A DNA stretch of 64,000 nucleotides, taken from Euglena gracilis (taxonomy: Eukaryota; Euglenida; Euglenophyceae; Euglenales). Below the pieces are notes generated by a model, which worked only from the letters and a program-made list of their open reading frames with translations, did no database searches and was not told where the DNA came from. Numbering within the stretch: the first letter of the stretch is position 1; each line of letters starts with the position of its first letter. Of this stretch, positions 21,396 to 30,677 are shown in pieces. The translations under genes and the position numbers were made by a program. The stretch covers positions 31,824,542 to 31,888,541 of the forward strand of contig CP154955.1 in NCBI GenBank assembly GCA_039621445.1, given 5' to 3'.

Positions 21396-22159
21396 GGTCC
21401 GGAGACCAAAATTGAAGCACTTGGAATGCCCTATCCAACCATGCTTAACTTTTCCCCAACTCTTCGTGTAGCCTGAGTTATGACAATTTTTCGGCCAATC
21501 TTGCCCATTTCTGGGGGCCATTTTGGGCTGTTTTCGGGGTGAAAAAAAAAGGGTGTTTCCAAAACATCTCGGAAATGAAGCAAAATCAACGGAAGTGTTC
21601 TGTGACCTAAAATTAAGCCTAGAATGCCCTATATGACGGCATTTCAATTTCCCCGCAACTCCCCACCAAGCCCGAGATATGGCCGATTTTTCGGCCCAAA
21701 ACAGCATGGCAGGCTTCCGACTCTGCCCTTTTCGGCCAGAAACAAGTCAGCTCCCTCACACCGAGAGCAGCACCACGATCAGTTGGCATCACTCCAAAAT
21801 TTGCTGCACTTTGAGCAAAAACTTTGGACATCAAAATTGTGCCATTAAAAATTTGGACGACTGGATTGCGGGCTTTCACAGCATATCCATATCTTTTTGA
21901 TATGGATAACAAAAAGCAGAAACTTTGTCTCAATGGCAACAACTTTGTGCCGAGGGGAGGAGTGGCCATGCGGAGTTGGACGCTGACCACGAGTGGTACG
22001 GCTGCGTTGAAAGACTGCACATGCTATCGGAACTGTGGTTCTGGGAGGGGAATTTTGTTACATGGGGGGGGGGCAGTCATGGTGGGAAAATGGCCTTTTT
22101 GGGGACCGAAAAACGGCTGTTCCCCTGCATTTTTGGCTGAAAATGGCTCTTTTGTTGCT

Positions 22160-22560
22160 CCAACGTGTTCCTTCCTCGTTGGTGTACGATGGGCCCGGCA
22201 CATCGTACTCCCTCGTGGCGGTGCGTGCTGTAACCAGCCGACGAGTGGCCTACTGGTTTGAGCAGAGTTCAGACTCGGAGAGCTCGGAGCTCGGGGGTGT
22301 GGCCATGTACCGGATGCCGTTAATTCCTCCGGGGGCCCATGGGAGGTCATGGAAACGCCTGGGACGGCTGTCAGTGGGCACGAGGCCAATGGCGTTCCTG
22401 TGTCCTCGGGCTTGGTTTTGGAATGGGTTTTATGCATCTGCTCGAGGGGACACGTATCTTTGCTTAAGTTCATACTGTGTATGGAGTGTTGGAGTCTGGA
22501 ACTCCACAGTCAAGGCACTCCTTAGAGCATTGCCCCCACACCAGTTGACGAGCAACTTCC
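22160..22560. other. GC-rich stretch of coding-like composition, unassigned
   Basis: From about 22160 to 22540 the sequence loses its homopolymers and has codon-like texture. Open frames exist on both strands (plus: 22035-22580; minus: 22024-22473). Neither gives a family I recognise. It lies downstream, in LINE orientation, of the LINE fragments at 23-25.4 kb, but a connection is only a guess. Confidence 0.3.
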
Positions 22561-23095
22561 CTTGCCAACGCCATACTTAGTCCTTGCCAGCAATTTGCTT
22601 CCACCCCCCTCCTCTCCCAGGCTTCGTGCTGTTCTCTGACCTATTTTTTACTACGAAAACGGTGGTGGGGCGAACCGAATCCACCGACCAGTGGCACAGC
22701 CTATTGGATTTGAGTGTTTAGGGGAGGTATGTACAGATGGGGGAACCCCATGGATAGTCAGAGGAGTTAAGCAGAGGTTGAGGGGATTTTAGTGGCCGAG
22801 GTTCCGGGGTGGGACGGTGATGTGGACCCTTGATGTTGTGCAGGTTCGGGCACGGCAAGGGTGGTGCAGCGCCAGGCCACAGTGGGTGAGGTTTCCTCAG
22901 TCTTGTCGACGCGGCTTCTGCGTGCAGGGCTTGTGTCGCTGTGTTGGGCATTGGCTGCCTCCGGTGCTTCCGGCATGCGGCCGGCAGTTTTGCCGACCAC
23001 CTATTGGGTCTTGCCGACCACCTGCTGGGTATGTGTGTGTCGTGACTCGGCTGGCCTTTGGGTTGGGGCGATGTCAAGCAGTCTATTGCTGAGCG

Positions 23096-23335
23096 TTACG
23101 TACTGGTCATCGGTGTCCGCGAGGTTGAACTCAGCGAAGGACATGTTTGGGCAGCAGGTAGCACTCGGCTTGACGTGTGGAGCGTATGTCGCCTTGCCTT
23201 TTTGCGCTTCGTCGTTCTGGCGAGCAGCTTGGCGCTCTCCGGGCCGAGGCCCACCCACGTGCCCATGGCCAGCGTCGTGAACGACCAGCCACCGTTCCGA
23301 CACGGGATGTCGTACTTGGTGTGCTTGGGACAAGG
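23096..23335 (-). pseudogene. LINE ORF2 C-terminal end (fragment)
   Basis: The minus-strand frame reads CPKHTKYDIPCRNGGWSF, then TTLAMGTWVGLGPESAKLLA, and stops at 23096. The pattern C...GW.F.PLA..T.GGLG.E...LL is typical of the last 60 residues of LINE-encoded proteins of plants and algae. It should follow the RPADLL block found at 24907-25455 by about 40 residues, but 1.6 kb of other repeats lies between them. Confidence 0.5.
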
Positions 23336-23359
23336 CAGTACAGTTGGTCAAACCTTGGA

Positions 23360-24640
23360 CACCCTTCCCCCCCTGAAACCGTGTTTGGGCCGATTTCGAG
23401 ACTTTAGAAGTCTTAAATCTTCGCCCAAAACACGGTTTCAAACAAGAAAAGTGCTTTGGGCCAAGGTTTTAGGGGGACCCAGGGGCGACCGCGGCGCCTT
23501 CGGCGCCGCGGTCCCCGCCCCTGGGCTCCCCCTAACTCTTGGCCCAAACACAGTTCTTGACACAGTACAGTTCCAACCCCCCCCACCCCCCCTCCCCCAC
23601 TTCCAACCCCCCCGAGACAGATGAGAAAAAATTTAAAAAAAAGGCTTGTTTTTTGGAAACAAAAAAACATGCTTTTTTAAGGGGGTGGTGCGGGTCGCGG
23701 GGGGGGGGTTATGGGGGGTCACAGGGCGGGGGGGGGTCACGGGGGAAGTATGCCACTTTGCAGGTAGCTGGGAGGCAACATCCATGACGTTGCATCGTGA
23801 TAAAATTGGTCATTTTTTGAAAGGGAATTTTGTTAGGATTTTCTTGACCAACACGTTTTTGGGACGAAGTTTGGGCCATTTTTGACAAAATTACGTTTTG
23901 GGTGGGGAAATGCACCAGTGGGTCTGGTGCCAAGTGACGGAAATTTTTTTTAAACCAAAGATGACTGGAATGGGGTTGTGGCTTGAAAAGGTGAAGCTCA
24001 AAAGCCAGAATTTTTGAGAAGAATATCAAAAGATGATAAATGGAGGTTTTGAGGTTTATTTCTGGCAGTGCCCCCTCCCCCAAGTGACTGGAAGGCGGCT
24101 GGTTTCCTGAGTGGCCGACCCCCCCCCCCCCCGGGGGGGGTGGTCGGTAAAAAATTGTATGCTGCGGACCCCCCCTGAGGGGGGGGGGTCCGCAGAATAA
24201 AGTTTGGGCCAGCCTTGCTAGTCCGGGCTGGACCAAAAAAAAATTGCGGCCCAAAGTACTGATTTTTTTTTGAAAAATGGGTCAAAAATGGCCAAAAATG
24301 GCATTTTTGGGTGGTTTTGGGGTCTTCAACTCCAAATTTTGGCTGATGAATACCAGCCCGGCTGGATTTGGAGGGCCCCCTGGGGAGGGTCCAGCCAGCA
24401 CCTTTTTTCCAGCCGGCCCGCGGGACCTCCCACCCCTGGGTCCTGCACCCTTTACGGACTTCGAAGCTGCAAAGATGAAAAAAGACCTTTTTTCTAAAAA
24501 AAATTCAAAAAAATTCCCCCAAACCCTCCATGAGTTTTTTTTGTTTTTTTAAAAAAATTTCTTAGGGGATACCACCCCCGTGACCCCCCCCCCCCCCGTT
24601 ACACCCCGTAACCCCCCCGTGACCCGAGAATCAATCCTTC
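23360..24640. other. Repeats separating the LINE fragments
   Basis: Contains a GGCGCCTTCGGCGCC foldback (23480-23545), poly-C/poly-G hairpins at 24115-24150 and 24165-24195, the direct copy of 6725-6872 (24445-24565) and CCGTAACCCCCCCGTGACC words. No gene. Confidence 0.55.
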
Positions 24641-24646
24641 GCCATG

Positions 24647-24885
24647 CTGCTTCCTGCCTTTCTGCTAAGTGTTTAAAGTGAAAACACTGGCTACCATTCT
24701 TTTTACAAGAGACAAAACTTTCCCAAAATGCATTTGAATTTCGCAAAATCCATCATTGCCAACCTCAATTGGACGAAAAATGTCGCAATTGTCTCCGGGG
24801 TAGGCAGTACAGTTGTGATTTTCTGGGGACCCCCCCCTGTACAGCTTCCAACCCCCCCCTCGGACCCCCCCTCCCCCCCCGTGCC
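24647..24885 (+). repeat. Second copy of 8318-8555
   Basis: See 8318-8555. It lies directly downstream of the LINE RPADLL block and may have inserted into the element. Confidence 0.8.
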
Positions 24886-24906
24886 TTGTCTCCCTTGGAG
24901 GCGCTC

Positions 24907-25455
24907 CTCTCCGCTGCTTGCCACGTGCGCAACGGTGGTGTCTTAGGCTTGCCATCCTGCCATGTGGCCGGCAGCAGGTCGGCGGGCCGTAGAGAGGTAT
25001 CCGGCTGATTGGGTACCGGAACCTCGTGCTGGACACTTTGGCCGTTTGTGGACAAGAGGTTGAATAAAGCGTCCTGGACGGCGTTGTGTCTGTTGGCAAA
25101 ATTATTCTGGATGCAGCACATCTCGTGGTCACCGTGGATGTCAGTGATGCTCTGGCATCCTGCGCACGTGCCGGTTGAGTCTGCCAGTGGCAGCCCCAGT
25201 CACCATTTCAGCCCGATGCGGTAATCTGCAGCAGCAATCGTCGTGTGGAGGGCCTCGTGGGGTGCCCCTACCATCCATCCATGACCGACACCATGGGCCT
25301 GTTTCATGAGGAGGGCCTGGCCGGCCTGGTCTCTCGCAAGGTTCGGTTCAGCAGGCCGTCCACCGTGGCACGTGATATCTGGGTCCGCCACCACCGCTGT
25401 GACGTGTCGTTTCCAGAGGCGGAAGCGAAGGAAGCAGGGGTGAGCAGTTTTATGA
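24907..25455 (-). pseudogene. LINE ORF2 zinc-binding and C-terminal region (fragment)
   Basis: Reading the minus strand: RLWKRHVTAVV, then APHEALHTTIAAADYRIGLK, one in-frame TGA at about 25199, LGLPLADSTGT, CAGC, then HGDHEMCC, NRHNAVQDALFNLL and RPADLLPATW. The CxxC...H....C group followed by RHN..V.D.L and RPADLL is the conserved region downstream of the reverse transcriptase in many LINE retrotransposons. The TGA and the absence of an upstream reverse transcriptase show a dead 5'-truncated copy. The element points away from the carrier gene that starts 200 bases further on. Confidence 0.65.
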
Positions 25456-25631
25456 GAGAAATTAGGAATATACCGGTTTCGCTTTCTGGTTGTTTGGAGG
25501 AATGTTTTGTTTGAAAAACTTTGATCCAGTCATGAAAAACAGTTAACCAAGAGGACTTAAAATGAACGATTTTTAGTCCGACCCCATTGAACGACAATCA
25601 CTCCCGCAATTCGTCAACCAACGAGAATATA

Positions 25632-25655
25632 GTTTCTAACCGACTCTCCTCCCAG
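25632..25655 (+). promoter_or_regulatory. Probable spliced-leader acceptor of the carrier mRNA
   Basis: TTTCTAACCGACTCTCCTCC is followed by CAG ending at 25655. This is a CTAAC branch-point-like word, a pyrimidine run and an AG, placed 16 bases before the carrier ATG at 25672. Euglenid mRNAs receive a spliced leader at such acceptors and usually have short 5' leaders. No donor-type partner exon is needed. Confidence 0.55.
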
Positions 25656-25671
25656 AACCATTTCGTAAGTC

Positions 25672-28600
25672 ATGGCCGAGGGAAAGAAGAAGGGTGGCGT
25701 CGCCCAGCTTGTCCAGGACTTGTTCATTGGTGGTTCCATTGGGGCCGTTTCCAAGACAGTGATGGCTCCGGTGGAGCGCATCAAGCTGCTTCTGCAGACC
25801 ATGGATTCCAACCCCGCCCAGGAGGTCTCCTTTTGAAGGTTTCTGCGCACCCTTCCATTAGAGGAGAATCCCTGTGAGCTGACATTCGCAGTGGAAAAGT
25901 CCAGCCCTACAAGGGGATCGGTGACTGCTTTTCACGAGTGTATGCGGAGCAAGGACCGCTTGCCTTCTGGCGTGGCAACTTGGTGAACTGCTTGCGATAT
26001 GCCCCCCAACAGGGCTCCGCCTTGGCCTTCAACGATCTGCTGAACAACCTCTTCCCGAAGTATGACTCCAGGACACAGTTCTGGCAGAGTCTTGGTTCCA
26101 AGCTGTTTTCTGGCGGGCTTGCTAAACAGGCTTCTTTCTCTTCGATTCACAGCATCACAGAGTCAGCTCCAGCTCCCGAGGTTTTTTTTGAAAACTGGTG
26201 GGGGGGCCGTACGATTTTTTTTTGGGCGTCAAAAATGCACACGGGGTTGCAACTGCAGATGATGCAACAAAACTTTTTTGGTACTTAAGGGTAAGTCGAT
26301 CCACCCAAAAAGCTGGATCCACACCTCTTTTGACCTTATTTTATGAGGAGCAAGCCGGAAAAAGAAAGGAAAGAAGGTTGGGTGTCCACAGTAAGGTGCA
26401 AAGGTGTGACACAGTGTTTTCTTGAAAGATCGGTTTTTTTTTAACGAAACACGGCGTTTTTGCATTTTGGAACTTTGTTTTCTTTAGTGTTTCTTTTAAA
26501 ATAAAGCGTCAACCTGGCCTTCTCTTCTATAATTGGCCCCAGGGGTGGGGTTTGGGGGGTACGTTGGACATAAACAAAAAAACACAAACAATTGTCCCAA
26601 GGATTTCAGATTCTTCCCCATGGAATTTCAAGCAACGAAACCATTTCCCCGAAAGCGAGATCTCAAAGGCAAGGGGAGGTGAAAGAGGTCTGCTAATGGG
26701 GCCATTGCCAACACCATCTGCTACCCATTTGATTTCGCGCGAACCCGGCTGGCTTCCGATGTGGGTTCTGGCAAGGGCAAGTTCAACGGGATTGGTGATT
26801 GCATCATGACGACAGTGCGCCAACCAGCAGATTCAGCGTTTTTTTTGGATTCCTCTTCAGGGATGGTGGCAGGACTTTTGGTTGACCCCCCCCGTCAGGC
26901 TGGTTATGCCGACCCCAGCCAAGGGGGGGGGGTGCCTGCCTGGGCAGGCACTCCAAGGCCATCCCGATCCGGGGCGGGTGCCCAAGCACAGACTCTGGTG
27001 CCGGGGAGCCGAAGATGACCTGTAATCAAAGGTCACCATGAAGTGGGTGCTTCGGCTTTGAGTGACACCCTGAACCAGGCAATTGCTTAAGCACTGACCA
27101 ACCCCCCCCCCCGGGGGGGTTGACTGGTTTTTCCAAAGTCACTGACTGGTTTTTGGCCCGGACCCCCCCCCGGGGGGGGTCGGCCAGGAGTGGGCAAAAG
27201 TGGCTTGAGTGACCCCGGTGCCGAAGGCGCCGGAAAATTTTTTTGGGCTTAAAATGGCCTAAAGTGACTGGAAAGTGGCCGTTTTTCTGAGTGGCCGACC
27301 CCCCCCCCCGGGGGGGTAGTGACTGGCTGGTTTTTTGAAAATGAGTGACTGACTGGTTTTTAAAAAAGTGGAGTGACCCCCCCTCCCCCCCCCCCCCCCG
27401 GGGGTCGGTAAGCAATTGTATGCCCTGAACCCAACCCAACCCTGGGGGGGGGGTGGCTGAGGTTGAGGTTTGCAAGAAAATCCTAAACCTCCTTTTGGAC
27501 AGGTGAGATTGAGGAAACCTCAACCAGGAGGGGGGGGGTCCGGAGTGCCTTGGGGTGCCAGCCCATGCAGGATGGGTGGGTGGATTTTGGGTGCTTAACT
27601 CCCCCCCCAACAGGTGCCTTGGCAGCGATTTCTTCAAGACTGGGAGGGGGATCAGGCTTGTGCTTAGTTGAATGTGGGGGGTGGGTGCTAGGCAGGCACC
27701 CCATAGCCCTCCAACCCGGCGCCGGAGGCGGAAAAGGCTCGGAAATGGCCCTTTCAATGAAAATTTTCTGCCCGGACCCCCACTCCCAGGGGGTCCGGGC
27801 AGACCACACGGTCGGACAAGCATGAGGGGGATCCCCTGCATCCACCCAGGGGCACCCCCCACCCCCCCTGCCCGGGGGGACTAGGGGATCCACTTTTGGG
27901 GGGAACAAAGAAATTTTTGACGCTGCGCCAATGGGGAGTCCATCCCCTTGAGGATCCCCTTGGCCGTGTGGGGGGGGGGGTCCAACCCTCCCCCAGAATA
28001 GCTTCCATGACCATCCTTTTGTGCTGCAGCGTTCTGAAGCCTGCTCCAAACCACTTCCTGACTGAACCTGCTGCCATGAACAAGGGATCACAGGGCTTTA
28101 CACTGGTTGGAGTGTCACTGTTGCTGGTGCCTTTGTGTACCGAGCTGGTCAACTTGGCTGCTTCAAGCAGATCCAGGACCTGAACCCTTACAAGAACGAC
28201 AAGGGTACACTGGCCACGACAGTGCAGTTTGTTTCAGATGCCTCAAAATGGGTTTCAGTGTTTAGAATCCCACTTTTGGTTCCCCAAGCCTCCAAGCCTC
28301 CCCAGAGGCTGGCAACCTGAGCCCCGGGTTCAGGGCAGAACGGAAATCGGCCGAACAGCCAGGGTGGTGGGTGGGGGGCGATTGGCTAGCCAGTCCCCCC
28401 CCCCCCCCCCGGGTCCTTAAGCAAATGCCTGCTTCCCATCCATCCCTGCCGACCCCCCCACCCCCGGGGGGGGTAAAGTGATCGACTGGCTTGGCCGAAA
28501 AAAGTGACTGACTGGTTTTTTCAGATTGGAAAGTCACCCCCCCCCCCCCCCCCCCGGGGGGGTCGCTAAGCAATGATATGGTCCTCCCTCCTCCCTCCGC

Positions 28601-30677
28601 CGAGATTCCCGTCCAACCCGGGGGGGTCAGCAACCAGGACCCCCCCCCTCAGGGTCAGGCTTGTGCTTAGTCGGGTGCCTACCCCACGGGGGGGGGGTGG
28701 GTGCTAGGGGCAGGCACCCCATACAGGCTTCTTTTTAAGTCACCTGACCCCCCCCCCCGGGGGAGGGGGGTGGGTTGGGGGGGCCGGGCCGGACCCCCGG
28801 TGGGTCCGGGCCGGACCCACCCCCCGGGGGGGGGGTCCCGCGCCGGAGGCGCTGGGTATACCTTTTCGGCGCGAAGCGCCGAAAATTTTTGAAAATTGCC
28901 TTTAACGGGCCCGATTTTGGGGGGGTCCCGCGCCACCCTGGGTGGGTGGGGGGGGGACCCCCCTCCCCCCCCGGGGGTCTTAAAAAGAAGCCTGACCCCA
29001 TAGCACCCGATCCAACCCCCCCCCCCCCCCCCCGGGGGGGGTAGGGTTTCGGGGGGTGCCTGCCCCTAGCAGGCACCCCCCTCCGACCCCGGCGCCGAAG
29101 GCGCCGGGGGCCCGGAAACGGCCATTTTCAATGAAAATTTTCTGGGTCCGGCCCGGACCCCTATCCCCCCCCCGGGGGGAGGGTGTGCCTGCTAGGGGCA
29201 GGCACCCTAGCCCCCCCCCCCCCCCCCCCCCCCCCGGTTGGTAAGCACAAGCATGCTCAGGGTCCTGGACAAGACAAGCCCCGTCCGTCCAGCATCTTTC
29301 CCCAACGCTTCACCTCCAGCAGGAACCATCTAGCAGAGAGGTGTCCAAAATCAGGTGCTTGCGCACTGCCTTGCTTGCGGGGGCTGTCTCTGCATTTGTT
29401 GCTGTGACTGCTGCCCGAACAGTGGTGATGCCGTTCAACTACCCCTTTGACACTGTGCGGCGACGTATGATGCTGCAGTCAGAGAAGCCCATTGAGGAGC
29501 GGCTGTACAAGGGCTCCGTCCACTGCTTCAAGGAAGTCATGCGCCTTGCACAGGCTGTTTCTCCCAACCTGTGTGTAACGCAGAGAGGGAGTGAGGCGCT
29601 TGCCAATGACATCGTTGAGTGGTGCCAATGACATCGTTGGGTGGGTGTGTTTCGGCTTGCAAACAGCATGAAAGTGAATTTTCTTGGAACAGAAGCCAAC
29701 TTTCACATACCCCCCCCCTTATTGTCCCTTGGCCCGGCCGACGGGGGGTTTTTTTTGGCTCGGCCAACGAAATTCCTTTGGTACCCCCTTATTGTCCCCC
29801 CCTTATTGTCCGGTCGGGCCTCCTGTGGGGAGGTCGGTGGGACAATGAGGGGGGTGGTAAGTGGGGGCAAGGGACCAATCAGAGGAGGGCACCGTCCCAA
29901 GGGGGAGGGATGCAAATGCACCTCACAGCAATGAACACTTTTCCCCTCAGACAGGCAAAAAACCACTGGAAGTGACCCAGACAAAATTTCTTTTGGCCAG
30001 TTTCACATTTCCAGAGGCCGATCTCGATTCCAGAGGCGGACCTCCCCCCCCCCCCCCGGCCGGAGGGGGTTGTGACTGACTGGTTTCTTAAAAAAAAGTG
30101 AGCAACTGGTTTTTGGAAGAATGGTGACTGCCTTGCTTCCGGGGGGGTTGGTGAATAACTGTATGGGTGGGAGGAACCCCAGGTGGTCAGTGGCCAAAAA
30201 AACCCCTGCTGTGTTTCCCACACTTTCAAGACCCCGCGTAAACAGACAAAAAAGAGCCAGAGGCGAAACGTTGTGCCAGGCCAGCAGAAGGGATTAAAAA
30301 AGCATCACTGCACACATCGGGGGGGTTTTGCCCTGTGTTTTTTGAGTGTCGTGTCGAACTTTCCCCTGCTTCCCCTTCCCCCAACTGCGTTTTACAATAG
30401 CCGTTCTGCGTGGGTGGGTTGGTGGGTGGGTTGACTCCCAGGGGGAAGGGGTGGGGGTGGATGGGTTTTTTAAAAAATGTGGGTGGGCGGTTTTGAGCCC
30501 CGGGAAGAGTTCCGTCGGGAGGGGCAACCAAGTGAATCTATGGTCAGGGGGTATCAGCCTGAAGGTGAAGGCTTCAAGGGCATGTACAAGGGCATGATCC
30601 CTGAGCTGTTCCGTGGCGTTGGTGGATCTCTGGTGATCGTTGCGTACGATCGCATTAAGAATTTCTTTGGCATTTAA
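25672..30677 (+). CDS. AAC: Mitochondrial ADP/ATP carrier, six exons
   Basis: Exons 25672-25814, 25880-26123, 26698-26821, 28079-28221, 29374-29547 and 30567-30677 total 939 bases: 312 residues plus TAA. The protein exchanges cytosolic ADP for matrix ATP across the inner mitochondrial membrane. Three carrier repeats are visible, each starting with a PX[DE]XX[RK] motif: PVERIK at P33, PFDFAR at P139, PFDTVR at P242. The carrier-specific RRRMM signature is at 247-251, followed by Leu where most relatives have Met. The length is normal for the family. Exon joins give conserved stretches at each border: NPDIRSGKV, SGGLAGAIAN, TVRQQGITGLY, GTLATTLAGAV and MRLEGFKGMYKG. The start is the only ATG before MAEGKKKGG and lies 16 bases after a spliced-leader acceptor. 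All five introns are nonconventional. No stop or frameshift is seen, so it is probably functional. Confidence 0.93.
25815..25879 (+). other. Carrier intron 1, nonconventional, 65 bases
   Basis: Removal joins AAC CC to T GAC and gives NPDIRSGKV. No GT-AG pair in the right phase exists here: the only GT-AG choice (25825-25878) shifts the frame. CAG is at intron positions 5-7 (one later than usual) and CTG at -8 to -6. Pairing of the ends is short (CAGG with CCTG). The border could slide by one base because C is shared. Confidence 0.75.
26124..26697 (+). other. Carrier intron 2, nonconventional, 574 bases
   Basis: The intron starts AAACAGGCTTCTTTC and ends GAAAGAGGTCTGCTAAT: CAG at 4-6, then a pyrimidine tract, and CTG at -8 to -6. 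CAGGCTTCTTTC pairs with GAAAGAGGTCTG over 12 positions (10 Watson-Crick, 2 G-U). The exons join as GGLA-GAIANTICYPFDF, the exact spacing of the carrier family. CTAA lies at both borders, a possible trace of target duplication. Confidence 0.88.
26822..28078 (+). other. Carrier intron 3, nonconventional, 1,257 bases
   Basis: The intron starts AACCAGCAGATTCAG and ends CTGAACCTGCTGCCATG. CAG is at 4-6 and CTG at -8 to -6. CAGCAGATTCAG pairs with CTGAACCTGCTG at 11 of 12 positions plus one wobble. The exons join as TTVRQQGITGLYTGW. The three bases before CAG and the last three of the 8-base window after CTG are both AAC. A 347-bp MITE is nested at 27076-27422 and further poly-C MITE-like blocks follow. 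Confidence 0.88.
27076..27422 (+). mobile_element. hAT-like MITE in intron 3, 347 bp
   Basis: CCCTGAAC is present at 27068-27075 and 27423-27430, an exact 8-bp target duplication. The left end is CAGGCAATTGCTTAAGCAC; the complement of the right end is CATACAATTGCTTACC. Inside are four C-run/G-run hairpins and repeated TGACTGGTTTTT words. Relatives lie at 21005-21395 and, more degenerate, at 28385-28600, 30040-30165 and 31200-31480. Confidence 0.82.
28385..28600. mobile_element. Degenerate C-capped MITE in intron 4
   Basis: CTTAAGCAAATGCCTG near 28415 and GGGTCGCTAAGCAATGATATG near 28560-28580 resemble the ends of the 27076-27422 family. The inside has CCCCCCCACCCCCGGGGGGG hairpins and GTGACTGACTGG words. 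No target duplication was recognised. Confidence 0.45.
28656..29255 (+). mobile_element. hAT-like MITE in intron 4, 600 bp
   Basis: CTCAGGGT is present at 28648-28655 and 29256-29263, an exact 8-bp target duplication. The ends are CAGGCTTGTGCTTAG and, as complement of the right end, CATGCTTGTGCTTACC. The interior is a string of C-run/G-run hairpins with GGGGCAGGCACCCC and GGCGCCGAAGGCGCC words. The 307-bp element at 34775-35081 shares both ends and several interior blocks. Confidence 0.88.
29548..30566 (+). other. Carrier intron 5, nonconventional, 1,019 bases
   Basis: The intron starts GCACAGGCTGTTTC and ends TATCAGCCTGAAGGT. CAG is at 4-6 and CTG at -8 to -6. CAGGCTG pairs perfectly with CAGCCTG. 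The exons join as EVMRLEGFKGMYKG. A GC-AG reading (29554 to 30558) is also in frame but would add LAQPEG, which the family lacks, so I prefer the nonconventional borders. Two MITEs are nested (29709-29856 and about 30040-30165). Confidence 0.85.
29709..29856. mobile_element. Poly-C capped MITE (TTATTGTCC subtype) in intron 5
   Basis: The left end is CCCCCCCCTTATTGTCC, with a second direct copy near 29798-29810; the right end is GGGACAATGAGGGGGG. The interior (GGCCCGGCCGACGGGG, AAATTCCTTTGGTACCCC, CGGTCGGGCCTCC) is nearly identical to 8658-8832. This copy shows that the family inserts into introns of expressed genes. Confidence 0.8.

Larger units (their letters stand above)
28222..29373 (+). 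other. Carrier intron 4, nonconventional, 1,152 bases
   Basis: The intron starts GTGCAGTTTGTTTCAG and ends GCGCACTGCCTTG. CAG is at 4-6 with a T-rich tract after it, and CTG at -8 to -6. The exons join as GTLATTLAGAVSAF. End pairing is weaker than in introns 2 and 3 (GCAGT with ACTGC plus scattered pairs). The 600-bp MITE at 28656-29255 makes up half of it. Confidence 0.82.

Noticed and set aside
25825-25878. Conventional GT-AG intron 1 in the carrier gene
   Set aside because: GAG|GT and GAG|C borders exist but shift the reading frame and lose the NPDIRSGKV join.
27026-27862. 278-codon minus-strand frame in the carrier intron
   Set aside because: It is a translation of poly-C/poly-G MITE sequence inside intron 3.
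29554-30558. GC-AG intron 5 in the carrier gene
   Set aside because: It is in frame but inserts LAQPEG-type residues that the family lacks at that place; the CAG/CTG borders give the expected MRLEGFKGMY.
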